Assembly (NCBI GenBank): GCA_048204295.1
Contig: DBFBLF010000079.1
Location: forward strand, 1 to 22,016
DNA: 22,016 nucleotides
Source of the DNA: Metaruminococcus_A sp900762715
Lineage (GTDB): Bacteria; Bacillota; Clostridia; Oscillospirales; Ruminococcaceae
Direction of reading: 5' to 3'
Shown: positions 1 to 8,543 of the stretch, piece by piece
Layout: every line of letters starts with the position of its first letter
Numbering within the stretch: position 1 is the first letter of the stretch
The notes under the pieces: generated by a model
The model's input: only the letters and a program-made list of their open reading frames with translations
What the model was told of the DNA's origin: nothing
Databases searched by the model: none
Program-made: the position numbers and the translations under genes

Positions 1-143
1 ACTACTAATCCTCATCAACGTATTTTATTTGATAGAATACTGGAATTATAACACGGCTCTTCCCTGTTGTCAAGCAGCGATTTTTCCTTAAACGCCTGCA
101 GCTATACAATTATTACAGCTCACCGTCAAAAGCCGAAGAAATA
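1..143. other. Non-coding stretch at window start
   Basis: I see no convincing gene here. The stretch lies downstream of the minus-strand permease gene and its terminator. It contains AACGCCTGCA followed by TATACA (91-108), resembling the region just upstream of the CDF gene near 4261; this could be a promoter remnant. Whatever lies to the left of the window is unknown. Confidence 0.4.
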
Positions 144-188
144 AAAAAGGAAGGGACTGCTTCATGTTGAAGCAGTCCCTTCCTTTTT
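144..188. terminator. Bidirectional intrinsic terminator, perfect 21-bp stem
   Basis: Positions 144-164 pair perfectly with 168-188 around the loop TGT (165-167). The stem has a GC-rich core (AAGGGACTGCTTCA) and A/T tracts at its base on both sides, so it can end transcription on either strand. It lies about 65 bp past the stop of the minus-strand permease gene and is its likely terminator. Confidence 0.93.
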
Positions 189-252
189 ATTGTAATACAT
201 CCAGGGAAACTCACCGTTAAAAGCAGCGGCTTATTTTAGCGTTTCCCCTTTT

Positions 253-3200
253 CTATTCAACTGACTTGAGAGATTCAACCATATTGATCTTCTTGAGTCT
301 GAAGTGGAGCAGGAAATTGACAATCCAGGTGAAAGCAAGGGTCAGCACCGCCGCAAGCAGGAAACTCAGCGGGAAAATTTCGCGGCTGAACATAACAATA
401 TCCACCTCGGCGGTCGTTACTACAAAGTGGTGCAGGAAGATACCGAGCAGCAGTCCGACCAACACCCCCAATATGGAGGAAGCTGTGTTTTCGCGGTTGA
501 TATAGGATGAAACCTCTTTATTATAGAAACCCAGAACTTTAAGGGTCGCAAGTTCTCTGATCCGCTCGTTGACGTTGATATTGGTTAGGTTATAGAGAAC
601 CACCAGCGCCAACGCCCCCGCCGAAAGAATTAAAACAAAAATAACGGAATTTAAACTGTCGATCATATTGGAAAAGGTTTTTCCATTATCTTTGGAATAG
701 CTGATTTGAAGAACGGAGTCATTTTCAAGGACGGCGTTTGACAAAGCGTCCAGTTTTTCCGAATCATCAGTATTCAGGTTCATCATCGCAGCGTTTGGAA
801 CTGATTCTTCCCCAAACAGTTCCTCATACGTTTCAGGCAGCATATAGACATAATGGAACAGGTAATTTTCGGCAATCCCGTTGACCTGTGCTTTTACCGT
901 CCCGCCGTCCGAATCTTTAAGCTGTATAGAGTCCCCCACTTCAATTCCAAGCATATTTGCAAGCTTTTCAGTTACAATTACGCCGCTTTTTTCGAGCTTT
1001 AACTCCTCACTGGAGCCACGGGGCCTGAGTTTGATATATTGTTCCATCACACCATTTTCTGCCGGTACAACGAGATAACTGTCCATCGTCTTGCCGCCTT
1101 CCGGATTGGAGGCGTCAACCGAGAGCTGCTGAGCGTAGGTAAAACTATCCACACCCGGCTGGGAGGCGAGGGTTTTGTCAAGCTCTTTAAGGTCATCCTC
1201 ATCGGCGCTGCTGTCATAAACCGTCATGGCGTCGTATAGGAAAATTTGGTCATACTGCTTTGTCACAATAGTCGAAATTGAATCTTTCAGGCCAAAACCG
1301 GTCAGCATCAGCGCGGTACAGCCGGCAATTCCGGTCACCGTCAAAAGAACCCGTTTTTTATACCTGAAAAAGTTTCTAATGGAGACTTTGCGGATAAACC
1401 CGATTTTAGACCAAAGCCAGGTAAACCGTTCCAGCAAAACCCGTTTGCCGTTTTTGGGCGGCTTTGGACGCATCAGCTGGGACGGATGGGCCGACAGCTC
1501 GGTATAGCAGGCAACCAGCGTTGCAACGCTGGTACAGACAACTGCCGTCACTGTGCACCAAATTGCGTAATCCCAACGGAACGGCGCGATTAGTCCCGGC
1601 AGGTGGTATAAAATCCGGTAGGCGTTGAAAATGACATGCGGAAAGACCTGAAAACCGGCTAAAAGGCCGATAATGCTTCCTGTAAGGCTCGCCGTCAGGG
1701 CATAGGCCAGGTATTTCATTGCAATTGCGGTTTTGCCGTACCCCAGCGCTTTCAGCGTTCCCACACCGGTTCTCTGTTCTTCCACCATACGAGTCATGGT
1801 AGTAAGGCAGACCAGCGCGGCGACAAAGATAAAAAACACAGGGAAAATCTGCGAAATTGCATCTACCTTGTCGGCGTCGTTTTCAAAGCCAGAATAACCA
1901 ACGTTGTCATCCCTGTCAAACAGGTAAACTGTGGGGGCGGATAACTTTTCCAGCTCCCTTTCGCCTTTTTTTATTTCCTCTCGGGCATCTGCAAGCTCTT
2001 TGTCCGATTTTTCTTTTCCTTCGTTATAGTCCTTTTCAGCCTGAACCAGGTCCTTTTGGGCCTGTTCCAGTGTCGTCTTGGACTCGGCAAACTGCCTTTC
2101 CCCTTCCGCTTCCTGTTCGTTCAGCAAATTCGTTTTTTGTTCCAGCTCCACTTTTGCTTCTTTCAGGGCAGCGGCGGCGCCGTCAATTTCTTTTCCCGTT
2201 TGCGTGAGCGCGCCGTCCAGCATGGTGGACGCCGTCGGGTCCGCCATCACCAGTGCGGCAGTCAGCAAATTGGGGAAATTTTCATCCAGCTTGGCAGACT
2301 GGTCAACAACCGCCTGCTGTTCCGGGGTAAAGGGTTGTCCGGGAACTGCCGTCTGAACAAGTCCCTGAACCGACTGGTACAGCTTTTTCAGCGCTTCAAA
2401 ATCCTTATTTTGCTGTTCCAGTTCTTCCGTTCCCTGTTTGAGCTGTGTGCGGCCGTCGGCTATTTGGCGCTTGAATTCATCGTATTGAGCCTGGTATTCT
2501 GCTAAACCGTCTCTATATTCCTGCTGGCCGTCCGCAATTTTCTGCCGTGCGTCCGCAAGCTCTTTTGCCTGTTCGTCTTCCCCTTCCTTCAATTTCTTCC
2601 GGGCGTCGGCAAGCTCATCCTCCGCTTCACCCACAATAGAAGCATACCGGGTGCTGACACTTTCCAGGGCCGCTCCCTTGAGAGTATCGCCAAATGACGC
2701 AATGATATCCCCATATTCTTCCGAGAAAGGGGAAACTCCTTGTGTTTCGTCAATGGTGACGTAAAGGTCGGTATAAACATCAAGCTTATAGTCCTCTTCA
2801 GGAAGAAGAATGTAGCTGTTGACCGAGCCGTTGCCGATGGTCGATGTCCCGCGCTCATAGGAAATATACAAGGGGGATTCAACAACACCGACTATGGTAA
2901 ACGTGCTGGTTTTCAGCGTATCGGAAACCGGGGTGCCGTCCCCGCTGTAAAGCGTGATGGTGGAACCAATTTCAAAAGAAGCGGGAACCGACGCACCAGT
3001 TTCAATGACACATTCACCAGATTTTTCCGGGTACCGCCCCTCAATCAGGCGAGGGCGGTTAAGGTTGTCTTCAAGATCCGTTTCAACAGTCTCATAGTCA
3101 ACCGAATAGGTCTTTACAACCAGCTCATTCTCCCCTGTTCTGACCAAAAAATCCTTGCTGTACTGTGGCATAGCTGCTTTGACGCCGTCAAGATTCTTTA

Positions 3201-3429
3201 TATTCTGAACGTCGTCCTCGTCAAAACCGTAAGTGGAAACCAGCCGGTAATCCATCAAATGGGAGCTTTTAAAATATTCTTCGGCAGTCAGCTTCATATC
3301 CGGGCAGGTGGATTTAATCCCGGCAAAAAAGCCAACTCCAAGCGTTACGATGGCAAATATGGAGATAAAACGGCTTTTGGTCCGCCAAATCTCCCGCGCC
3401 GTATCTTTTATAAGTGCCCTGTACTTCAT
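253..3429 (-). CDS. ABC transporter permease, large FtsX/MacB-type with coiled-coil insert
   Basis: Predicted membrane permease of a MacB/LolE-like (type VII) ABC system working with the ATPase encoded just upstream. I chose the ATG at 3429 (1058 aa, beginning MKYRALIKD) because it directly follows the ATPase stop as TAA-A-ATG; a 13-residue upstream extension would overlap the ATPase gene. One membrane helix lies near residues 20-38, followed by an extracytoplasmic domain. A long Lys/Glu/Ala/Gln-rich coiled coil spans roughly residues 255-505. A first FtsX-type helix cluster lies near 530-660, another helix near 700, then a second extracytoplasmic domain and three C-terminal helices. Two FtsX units in one chain, with a coiled coil, is a known Firmicutes layout. 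The substrate is unknown; such pairs are linked to export of peptides or lipids or to mechanotransmission. Confidence 0.9.
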   Translation of the reverse strand: MKYRALIKDTAREIWRTKSRFISIFAIVTLGVGFFAGIKSTCPDMKLTAEEYFKSSHLMDYRLVSTYGFDEDDVQNIKNLDGVKAAMPQYSKDFLVRTGENELVVKTYSVDYETVETDLEDNLNRPRLIEGRYPEKSGECVIETGASVPASFEIGSTITLYSGDGTPVSDTLKTSTFTIVGVVESPLYISYERGTSTIGNGSVNSYILLPEEDYKLDVYTDLYVTIDETQGVSPFSEEYGDIIASFGDTLKGAALESVSTRYASIVGEAEDELADARKKLKEGEDEQAKELADARQKIADGQQEYRDGLAEYQAQYDEFKRQIADGRTQLKQGTEELEQQNKDFEALKKLYQSVQGLVQTAVPGQPFTPEQQAVVDQSAKLDENFPNLLTAALVMADPTASTMLDGALTQTGKEIDGAAAALKEAKVELEQKTNLLNEQEAEGERQFAESKTTLEQAQKDLVQAEKDYNEGKEKSDKELADAREEIKKGERELEKLSAPTVYLFDRDDNVGYSGFENDADKVDAISQIFPVFFIFVAALVCLTTMTRMVEEQRTGVGTLKALGYGKTAIAMKYLAYALTASLTGSIIGLLAGFQVFPHVIFNAYRILYHLPGLIAPFRWDYAIWCTVTAVVCTSVATLVACYTELSAHPSQLMRPKPPKNGKRVLLERFTWLWSKIGFIRKVSIRNFFRYKKRVLLTVTGIAGCTALMLTGFGLKDSISTIVTKQYDQIFLYDAMTVYDSSADEDDLKELDKTLASQPGVDSFTYAQQLSVDASNPEGGKTMDSYLVVPAENGVMEQYIKLRPRGSSEELKLEKSGVIVTEKLANMLGIEVGDSIQLKDSDGGTVKAQVNGIAENYLFHYVYMLPETYEELFGEESVPNAAMMNLNTDDSEKLDALSNAVLENDSVLQISYSKDNGKTFSNMIDSLNSVIFVLILSAGALALVVLYNLTNINVNERIRELATLKVLGFYNKEVSSYINRENTASSILGVLVGLLLGIFLHHFVVTTAEVDIVMFSREIFPLSFLLAAVLTLAFTWIVNFLLHFRLKKINMVESLKSVE

Positions 3430-3430
3430 T

Positions 3431-4135
3431 TTACCACTCAATCTGGTCAATATCGACCGGGTGCTCATTCAGGATGATTTCACGGACCTTGCTGTTTTTC
3501 ATCCGGATGACCCGGTCGGCCATCGGCGTAATCGCCATATTGTGGGTGACCACCACCACGGTCATCCCGTTTTTGCGGCAGGTGTCCTGCAGCAGCTTGA
3601 GGATCGTCTTGCCGGTGTTGTAATCAAGGGCGCCGGTCGGCTCGTCGCACAGGAGAAGCTTTGGGTTTTTGGCAAGGGCGCGGGCAATGGAAACTCGCTG
3701 CTGTTCACCGCCTGAAAGCTGAGAAGGGAAATTGTCCATCCGTTCGCCAAGCCCGACCTCACGGAGGGTTTCTTCCACATCCAGCGCGTCGCTGCAAATC
3801 TGGGTGGCAAGCTCCACATTTTCCTTTGCCGTCAGGTTCTGGACAAGGTTGTAAAACTGGAATACGAACCCGATATCGAACCGGCGATATGCAGTGAGCT
3901 GGCGCTGGGAATAGCTGGCGACATCCTTTCCGTCTACCAGGATATGCCCCTCGTCGCAGGAATCCATCCCGCCCAAAAGATTGAGTACGGTTGTTTTCCC
4001 CGCTCCGCTCGCCCCCACGATAACGGCGAACTCCCCTTTGTTTATATCAAACGTTACCCCATCGGAAGCTGTGATGTCCACATCGCCGACGTGGTACCGT
4101 TTATACACCTCCTGAAATGATACAAAACTGCTCAT
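3431..4135 (-). CDS. ABC transporter ATP-binding protein, MacB/LolD-type
   Basis: Cytoplasmic ATPase (234 aa) that powers the FtsX-type permease. Visible motifs are Walker A GASGAGKT (41-48), Q-loop region FVFQFYNL (90-97), signature LSGGEQQR (140-147), Walker B LLLCDEPTG (160-168) and the H-loop VVTHN near 197. The match to MacB/LolD-type ATPases is clear. A strong ribosome site (AAAGGAGA) stands 8 nt before the ATG. The gene runs into the permease gene with a 1-bp gap, so the two are translationally coupled. No regulator gene adjoins the pair, but a perfect 20-bp palindrome lies in the promoter region. Confidence 0.95.
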   Translation of the reverse strand: MSSFVSFQEVYKRYHVGDVDITASDGVTFDINKGEFAVIVGASGAGKTTVLNLLGGMDSCDEGHILVDGKDVASYSQRQLTAYRRFDIGFVFQFYNLVQNLTAKENVELATQICSDALDVEETLREVGLGERMDNFPSQLSGGEQQRVSIARALAKNPKLLLCDEPTGALDYNTGKTILKLLQDTCRKNGMTVVVVTHNMAITPMADRVIRMKNSKVREIILNEHPVDIDQIEW

Positions 4136-4170
4136 CTAAGTCTCCTTTTTCATTTTCAACCGTCAAACGC

Positions 4171-4190
4171 GTATAATAAATTTATTATAC
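4171..4190. promoter_or_regulatory. Perfect 20-bp palindrome over -10 box, candidate operator
   Basis: GTATAATAAATTTATTATAC is its own reverse complement. It contains TATAAT on both strands. On the minus strand TTGAAT lies 16 bp upstream of TATAAT, giving a plausible sigma-A promoter for the ATPase/permease operon, with the palindrome covering its -10. This arrangement is typical of repression by a dimeric regulator. The regulator itself is not in the window. Confidence 0.55.
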
Positions 4191-4250
4191 TCCATCCGGG
4201 TTAAAATTCAACCAGGTTCCTGTTAACATAACTTGAACGGAAGCAGAAAT

Positions 4251-4278
4251 TCACTTGAAAAACGCCTGCAAGTATAGT
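4251..4278 (+). promoter_or_regulatory. Candidate promoter for CDF transporter
   Basis: TTCACT (4251-4256) is followed after 17 bp by TATAGT (4274-4279). Both hexamers are within two mismatches of the sigma-A consensus and lie about 35 bp before the chosen start codon. Moderate support only. Confidence 0.4.
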
Positions 4279-4312
4279 ATCCTAAGGAGTAATGCAAAAA
4301 GGAGGTGACCGG

Positions 4313-5515
4313 ATGACCCGGTTTTTATTAAAACTATTCGTAAAGGACGCGGATGGGGTTCTGACTGCAACAAAACGCCAGCGCTACGGCAAAGTCGCAA
4401 GCTGCACCGGAATTGTTACCAACCTCCTTCTGTTTTTGATGAAGGTGACTGCGGGCCTGCTTTTCAACAGCATTGCCATTGTTGCTGACGCCATCAACAA
4501 CCTGTCCGACTCCAGTTCCTCCCTGATTACCCTGATCGGTTTTAAAATGTCTTCCAAGCCCGCGGATGACAAGCATCCTTACGGACATGCCCGCAGCGAG
4601 TACATTTCCGGGTTTATCGTCTCAATTGCCATCGTTTTCCTAGGGCTCCAACTTTTGCTGACCTCAGTGGAAAAAATTTGGAATCCTGAGCCAGTACAAT
4701 TCAGTTGGCTTTCAGTCGCGGTCCTGTCCGTTTCCATTCTGCTGAAGCTCTGGCAAGGGCGTTTTTACAAGACGGTCGCTAAAAAAATTGCTTCCTCTGC
4801 CCTTGAGGCAACCGCAACAGACAGTATAAACGACGTTATCACAACCGGCGCTGTCCTCCTCTCCCTTTTCGTGGCCCATTTTTCCGGTTGGCAGATCGAC
4901 GCCTATATGGGCGTACTAGTCGCTGGGTTTATCATTTATTCGGGCGTCCGCTCAATTATTGAGACCCTTAACCCTCTGCTTGGTGCTGCGCCGGACGAAG
5001 ACCTTGTGCGCGAAATCGGCGATAAAATCAAAAGTTACGACGGCGTGATCGGCTACCATGATCTGGTTGTCCACAACTACGGCCCCGACCGATGTTTTGC
5101 CTCTGTCCACGTAGAGGTGCCAAATACCGACGATATGATGGAAAGCCATGACCTGATCGACAACATTGAACGGGAATTCGTCCAGAAGCTCAATATCCAT
5201 CTGGTGATCCATATGGACCCGGTTGTTGTAGACGATGCTCTGACCAATGAGCTGCGGGCGGTTGTTACCGAAATTGTCAAAGAGACCGACCCCGGCCTTT
5301 CCATGCACGATTTTCGTTTTGTGGCGGGTTCCACCCACAGCAACCTGATTTTCGACGTTGCGGTTCCGCCCTCTTACAAAATGTGCGACGATGAACTGCG
5401 CGAGTGCATCGATAAAAAGGTAAAAGAACTCAATCAAAATTATTACACTGTCATCACCATTGACAGGAGCTATATTTCAACGACAGAAACGGCAGACGAC
5501 GTGAAAAAGAAATAA
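4313..5515 (+). CDS. Cation diffusion facilitator (CDF) family metal exporter
   Basis: Membrane antiporter (400 aa) of the CDF family, which expels divalent metals such as Mn, Zn, Fe or Co in exchange for protons. I chose the ATG at 4313 because AAAGGAGG stands 7 nt before it; an ATG at 4292 has its purine tract too close. About six membrane helices span residues 30-220, followed by a cytoplasmic metal-binding/dimerisation region to about residue 390, longer than in minimal CDFs. The family motif HPYGHARSEY (88-97) is present. Helix 2 carries VADAINNLSD (D59, N62, D66) and helix 5 carries DSIND (D170, D174). An N/D plus D-xxx-D set without histidine resembles manganese-type CDFs rather than His-containing zinc exporters, so Mn export is a reasonable inference. 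It is a monocistron closed by its own terminator. Confidence 0.92.
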   Translation: MTRFLLKLFVKDADGVLTATKRQRYGKVASCTGIVTNLLLFLMKVTAGLLFNSIAIVADAINNLSDSSSSLITLIGFKMSSKPADDKHPYGHARSEYISGFIVSIAIVFLGLQLLLTSVEKIWNPEPVQFSWLSVAVLSVSILLKLWQGRFYKTVAKKIASSALEATATDSINDVITTGAVLLSLFVAHFSGWQIDAYMGVLVAGFIIYSGVRSIIETLNPLLGAAPDEDLVREIGDKIKSYDGVIGYHDLVVHNYGPDRCFASVHVEVPNTDDMMESHDLIDNIEREFVQKLNIHLVIHMDPVVVDDALTNELRAVVTEIVKETDPGLSMHDFRFVAGSTHSNLIFDVAVPPSYKMCDDELRECIDKKVKELNQNYYTVITIDRSYISTTETADDVKKK

Positions 5516-5523
5516 AAGCAGCA

Positions 5524-5560
5524 TAAAGAAGGCCGGCGGACAATTCGCCGGCCTTCTTTA
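5524..5560. terminator. Intrinsic terminator after CDF gene
   Basis: A perfect 15-bp stem (5524-5538 with 5546-5560, core GAAGGCCGGCG) has a 7-nt loop and ends in TTCTTTA. It begins 8 bp past the CDF stop codon. The sequence is palindromic enough to act on both strands. Confidence 0.9.
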
Positions 5561-5923
5561 ACATCTTGCCCCGTTTTAGCAAAAACGGATCAGTTCAATA
5601 ATTCCCCTCCCTCTTTTCTTTTGAAAGCGCTGTAAAATTCACAACCGTTTTATGCGATTTTAAATAATCGAGATTCGCTCTGATTTCACGTCAGGGTGAG
5701 ATTCATGATGCGCCGCCTGTTCCGAAGAGTTCGCCGGCTATCGAAGATATTTCACTTTTTACAGGGGTTACCTGAAGCAACACGGTATCGGCCAAAAAAC
5801 ATGTCGCACAGCTGGGCGAAACAGCGTAAAAGGCAGCGTTTTTTGTCAATAACTTAATGCCGCGGTTTCTTTTAACGCCTGTTTATGCTATATTTTTATT
5901 AATCTAGGAGCTTAAAGAAATAA
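5561..5923. other. Intergenic stretch without a recognisable gene
   Basis: All reading frames are short. A patch near 5700-5790 can be translated for about 25-50 codons in several frames, but I recognise none of the products and see no ribosome site. It could be a decayed gene fragment. TTGTCA occurs at 5843-5848 and TATATT near 5889, but their spacing does not make a standard promoter. Confidence 0.35.
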
Positions 5924-5940
5924 AAAGGGAGGGATATAGT

Positions 5941-6213
5941 TTGGAAACAATTACTTCAAAAAAAGAATTTAAGAAAAAATGTAAAGCCGAAAAAGCTGGA
6001 TGTTATCGTTTATCATTAATCGGCTCAATTATTGCCATCATCGGATTAATTATTGTTCTAATCGTCTTAATACTTGATAGCAATACCAGTATTTTGCCTT
6101 TCCCGACACAGCTAGTCGGATACTGGCTGGGCGCTGCAATTGCAGTAGTTGGCGGGGTCTTGGACCTGGTGGGAGAGATCAGGCTTAATCAAGAATTCAA
6201 AGCACAGCTGTAA
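5941..6213 (+). CDS. Small two-helix membrane protein, unknown function
   Basis: A 90-aa protein that I do not recognise. The start is TTG, supported by a strong AAAGGGAGGG ribosome site 7 nt upstream; the next in-frame Met is missing. A Lys-rich N-terminus (KKEFKKKCKAEK) is followed by hydrophobic helices at about residues 24-46 (rich in Ile/Val/Leu) and 58-78 (Gly/Ala/Val-rich), then a short charged tail. The positive-inside rule puts the N-terminus in the cytoplasm. It stands alone between non-coding DNA and a terminator. Composition is more AT-rich and lysine-rich than the neighbouring transporters. Confidence 0.75.
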   Translation: METITSKKEFKKKCKAEKAGCYRLSLIGSIIAIIGLIIVLIVLILDSNTSILPFPTQLVGYWLGAAIAVVGGVLDLVGEIRLNQEFKAQL

Positions 6214-6241
6214 GCCTAAAGATCTAAGCTCCTGAACGTGC

Positions 6242-6276
6242 AAATGCGGCGGGGACATTGTCCCGCCGCATTTTTT
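6242..6276. terminator. Intrinsic terminator shared by convergent genes
   Basis: AAATGCGGCGGGGACA (6242-6257) pairs with TGTCCCGCCGCATTT (6259-6273) with one bulged G. It is followed on the plus strand by a run of T. It lies 29 bp past the small membrane protein gene and 26 bp past the end of the convergent DUF6440 gene. The U-tract is clear only on the plus strand. Confidence 0.85.
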
Positions 6277-6301
6277 CGTTATCAATAGACTGCTCCTAAA
6301 C

Positions 6302-6484
6302 TTAGCCAACCGGGGTGATCAGAGGTTTCCCATCTTTGTCCATTAAAACGGTTAGGCCGCCCCCTTGTCCAAATGCACGATACAAATAGTTGACACCCGT
6401 TTCTTTATCTATTAGTACTTCGCAAAATCCATTTCCAAACGAGCTTTGTTCATAGACTATTTCAAACCGATTATCTTTTTTCAT
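6302..6484 (-). CDS. DUF6440 family small protein
   Basis: A 60-aa soluble protein that I match from memory to the DUF6440 family, common in Firmicutes. Family-like segments are RFEIVYEQSSFGNGF, the LIDKETGVNYLYRAF strand pair, and GGLTVLMDKDGKP near the C-terminus. The length is normal for the family. No biochemical function is known. The ATG is preceded by GGAGAAA at about 6 nt. It overlaps the last 14 bases of the upstream deacetylase gene, so the two are co-transcribed and probably coupled in translation. Confidence 0.8.
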   Translation of the reverse strand: MKKDNRFEIVYEQSSFGNGFCEVLIDKETGVNYLYRAFGQGGGLTVLMDKDGKPLITPVG

Positions 6485-7334
6485 ACAATTTCTCCATTTT
6501 TACCCGCATAGTTTTCCCCGCGCCAACTTCAACAATTTCATCGTCGAACTGGCACCAGACCGGAAGAGCAGAGGGATTGTAAACCGTTATCCCATCGGCA
6601 GAAAAAATGAGCTGCTCATACGCTTTACAGTAATCATAAACCTCCAGATTGGTCGCATACCAAACATCTTCCCTGCCGGAGACTGTTTTGAGGAAGTTTT
6701 CGATCACATTCCAGTTGCCGTGCTGCTCAAATTCGTAGCTATGACCCCAGAGATAGAAAAGCCAGGAGTCCCGCTCCGGCGTCTGTGAAACGAACTCATC
6801 GGCGAGTTCCATCAGCATGGGGTCATCGTGATGGCAGGTCGCCCCCAGCCGCAGCCAGTCCCGCGGCAGTTTAAAGCTGTGGTGGGATTCCACCGTCCGC
6901 GCATAAACAATCCCCGCAGCCCGCAGCAGCTCCACTACCACGTCGCTGTAGGTTCCGTAAGGATAAGCGAACCCGCGAACCAGCTTTTCAAACTGTTCTT
7001 CCAGCCGGATTCTGTCATCAACAATCTCTTTCATCGCCTGTGACGGCGCAAGCTGGTCAAGGAACGGGTGGGTAGAAGAATGCCCCGCGACCTCGGCAAG
7101 AGGACTGCGGTAAAGACGGCTGACCGCGCTTTCCGGCATCCGGCGGTGGATGGTCCCGGCGGGGTAAACCGTTCCCTCCGGCGGATAGCAGCCTGAATTG
7201 AGGTTAAAGGTACATTTTACCCGATACCGCTCTAAAAGCTCCATCAACTGGACATCCTGTTCGACCCCATCGTCATAGCTCAGAGTGAGCGCTTTTCGTT
7301 TCCCCTCTGGGAACCTCATATAGCGGTGGTTCAT
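6471..7334 (-). CDS. Polysaccharide deacetylase (NodB-homology, CE4-like) family protein
   Basis: A 287-aa protein with the NodB fold, a metal-dependent N- or O-deacetylase of carbohydrates. Motif 1 LTLSYDDG supplies D21/D22; motif 2 GHSSTHP supplies H85 and H89, completing the Asp-His-His metal triad; motif 3 FAYPYGTYSD is at 122-131. There is no signal peptide or membrane segment, so it acts in the cytoplasm or on small or imported glycans, unlike peptidoglycan deacetylases. The ATG at 7334 has GGAGGG 7 nt upstream. It begins 12 bp after the stop of the Gfo/Idh/MocA gene. The pairing suggests breakdown of an acetylated or unusual sugar, but the substrate is not shown. Confidence 0.88.
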   Translation of the reverse strand: MNHRYMRFPEGKRKALTLSYDDGVEQDVQLMELLERYRVKCTFNLNSGCYPPEGTVYPAGTIHRRMPESAVSRLYRSPLAEVAGHSSTHPFLDQLAPSQAMKEIVDDRIRLEEQFEKLVRGFAYPYGTYSDVVVELLRAAGIVYARTVESHHSFKLPRDWLRLGATCHHDDPMLMELADEFVSQTPERDSWLFYLWGHSYEFEQHGNWNVIENFLKTVSGREDVWYATNLEVYDYCKAYEQLIFSADGITVYNPSALPVWCQFDDEIVEVGAGKTMRVKMEKLYEKR

Positions 7335-7346
7335 TGTTTTCCCTCC

Positions 7347-8456
7347 TCAGTCAGCTAAAACGCCTTCAATTTCACTATAGCCCAGCGGCGCCGGGCGCTC
7401 AATTTTTGACGTGATGTCAATATGGCGTTTACTATCGCTGCTCTCCTCAAAAGCGTTTGTTACCTCCAGCACGTGAATCATCAAGTCAATTCCCGCACGT
7501 GGCTTCTTTCCGTTCCAGATGGCGTCCGCCATATCGGAAATACCGATGCCGCGGCTGTTTTCAGCATAGCTTTTGACAAGCGGAATCTCCATAAATTCGC
7601 CGGAACTTGGGCGGAAGAGCCGCACCGGGCCGCCGAAGGTATTGGGATCCGGAACTGAGAGAGTGCCTTCCGACCCGTAAATTTCAATTCTCGGCGTCTC
7701 TGAGGCGTAAACGTCAAAGGTGACAAAAATTGTACCAATCACACCGGATGCAAACCGCATCAGACCAGTCTGGTAGGTCGGCACCTCAACGTTTATGACT
7801 TCCCCGCATTTTGGCTGGCTTTTGATGGTACGGGTTGGGAAACTCATTTTGGTCATGCCCGAAACGGTTTCGATCCCTCCCAAAAGGCTGACAAGCGCCG
7901 TCAGATAATAGGGGCCTATGTCCATCAGCGGGCCGCCGCCATGCTGGTAATAAAACGCCGGATTGGGATGCCAGCGCTCATGCCCGCGGCAGGTCATAAA
8001 GGCAGACGCACCCAAAGGCGTTCCAATAAATCCGTCGTCAATCAGCTTCCGGCAGGTCTGAAGTCCGGCGCCGAGAAATGTATCCGGCGCACCGGCTACG
8101 AGAAGCCCCTTGGAAGCCGCGAATTCCAGGATTTTTTTACCTTCCTCCAGCGTTGCGCCAAGCGGTTTTTCAGTATAGACATGCTTTCCCGCCTCAAGCG
8201 CTTTCATAGTCACTTCAAGGTGCTCGTTCGGGCGGGTAAGATTGACGATAATTTCAACCTCAGGGTCACCGAACGCATCTTCCATTGTTTCATAAACTTT
8301 CCGGGCGCCGTATTCCGCTGCAATTTCCCGTGCCTTTTCCACCCGATGGGTGCAGACGCCGTATAACTCCAGATTTTTGAAAACCTTTGTAATGTTCTTC
8401 AAATAAATTCCGCTGATGTCTCCCAGACCGATAACCGCTACTTTTGCTTGTCTCAT
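7347..8456 (-). CDS. Gfo/Idh/MocA family oxidoreductase
   Basis: NAD(P)-dependent sugar or inositol dehydrogenase-like protein, 369 aa, cytoplasmic. The ATG at 8456 is preferred: GAAGGA lies 7 nt upstream and the Rossmann strand KVAVIGLGDISG starts at residue 5, as usual for the family. The 21 residues encoded further upstream look non-coding. The conserved EKPLG (96-100) carries the catalytic-pocket lysine K97. A C-terminal alpha/beta domain follows, including a GGGPLMDIGPYY-type segment with the family's usual conserved Asp. The length is typical. It leads the run Gfo/Idh/MocA - NodB - DUF6440. The exact sugar cannot be read from the sequence. Confidence 0.92.
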   Translation of the reverse strand: MRQAKVAVIGLGDISGIYLKNITKVFKNLELYGVCTHRVEKAREIAAEYGARKVYETMEDAFGDPEVEIIVNLTRPNEHLEVTMKALEAGKHVYTEKPLGATLEEGKKILEFAASKGLLVAGAPDTFLGAGLQTCRKLIDDGFIGTPLGASAFMTCRGHERWHPNPAFYYQHGGGPLMDIGPYYLTALVSLLGGIETVSGMTKMSFPTRTIKSQPKCGEVINVEVPTYQTGLMRFASGVIGTIFVTFDVYASETPRIEIYGSEGTLSVPDPNTFGGPVRLFRPSSGEFMEIPLVKSYAENSRGIGISDMADAIWNGKKPRAGIDLMIHVLEVTNAFEESSDSKRHIDITSKIERPAPLGYSEIEGVLAD

Positions 8457-8543
8457 GTTATTCCTTCTTTCTATATGGTTGATAAAAATTTTTACCCCTA
8501 ATGCTTTCACGTGCCACACGGCCGCTATTTGACTAGCCCCGCC

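Noticed and set aside
2740..3715. Long plus-strand frames opposite the permease and ATPase genes
   Set aside because: They are antisense shadows of genes with clear domains and have no initiation signals or protein-family features.
5690..5830. Broken gene in the stretch before the small membrane protein
   Set aside because: Translation in each frame gives only short segments with no family I recognise; there is not enough to call a pseudogene.
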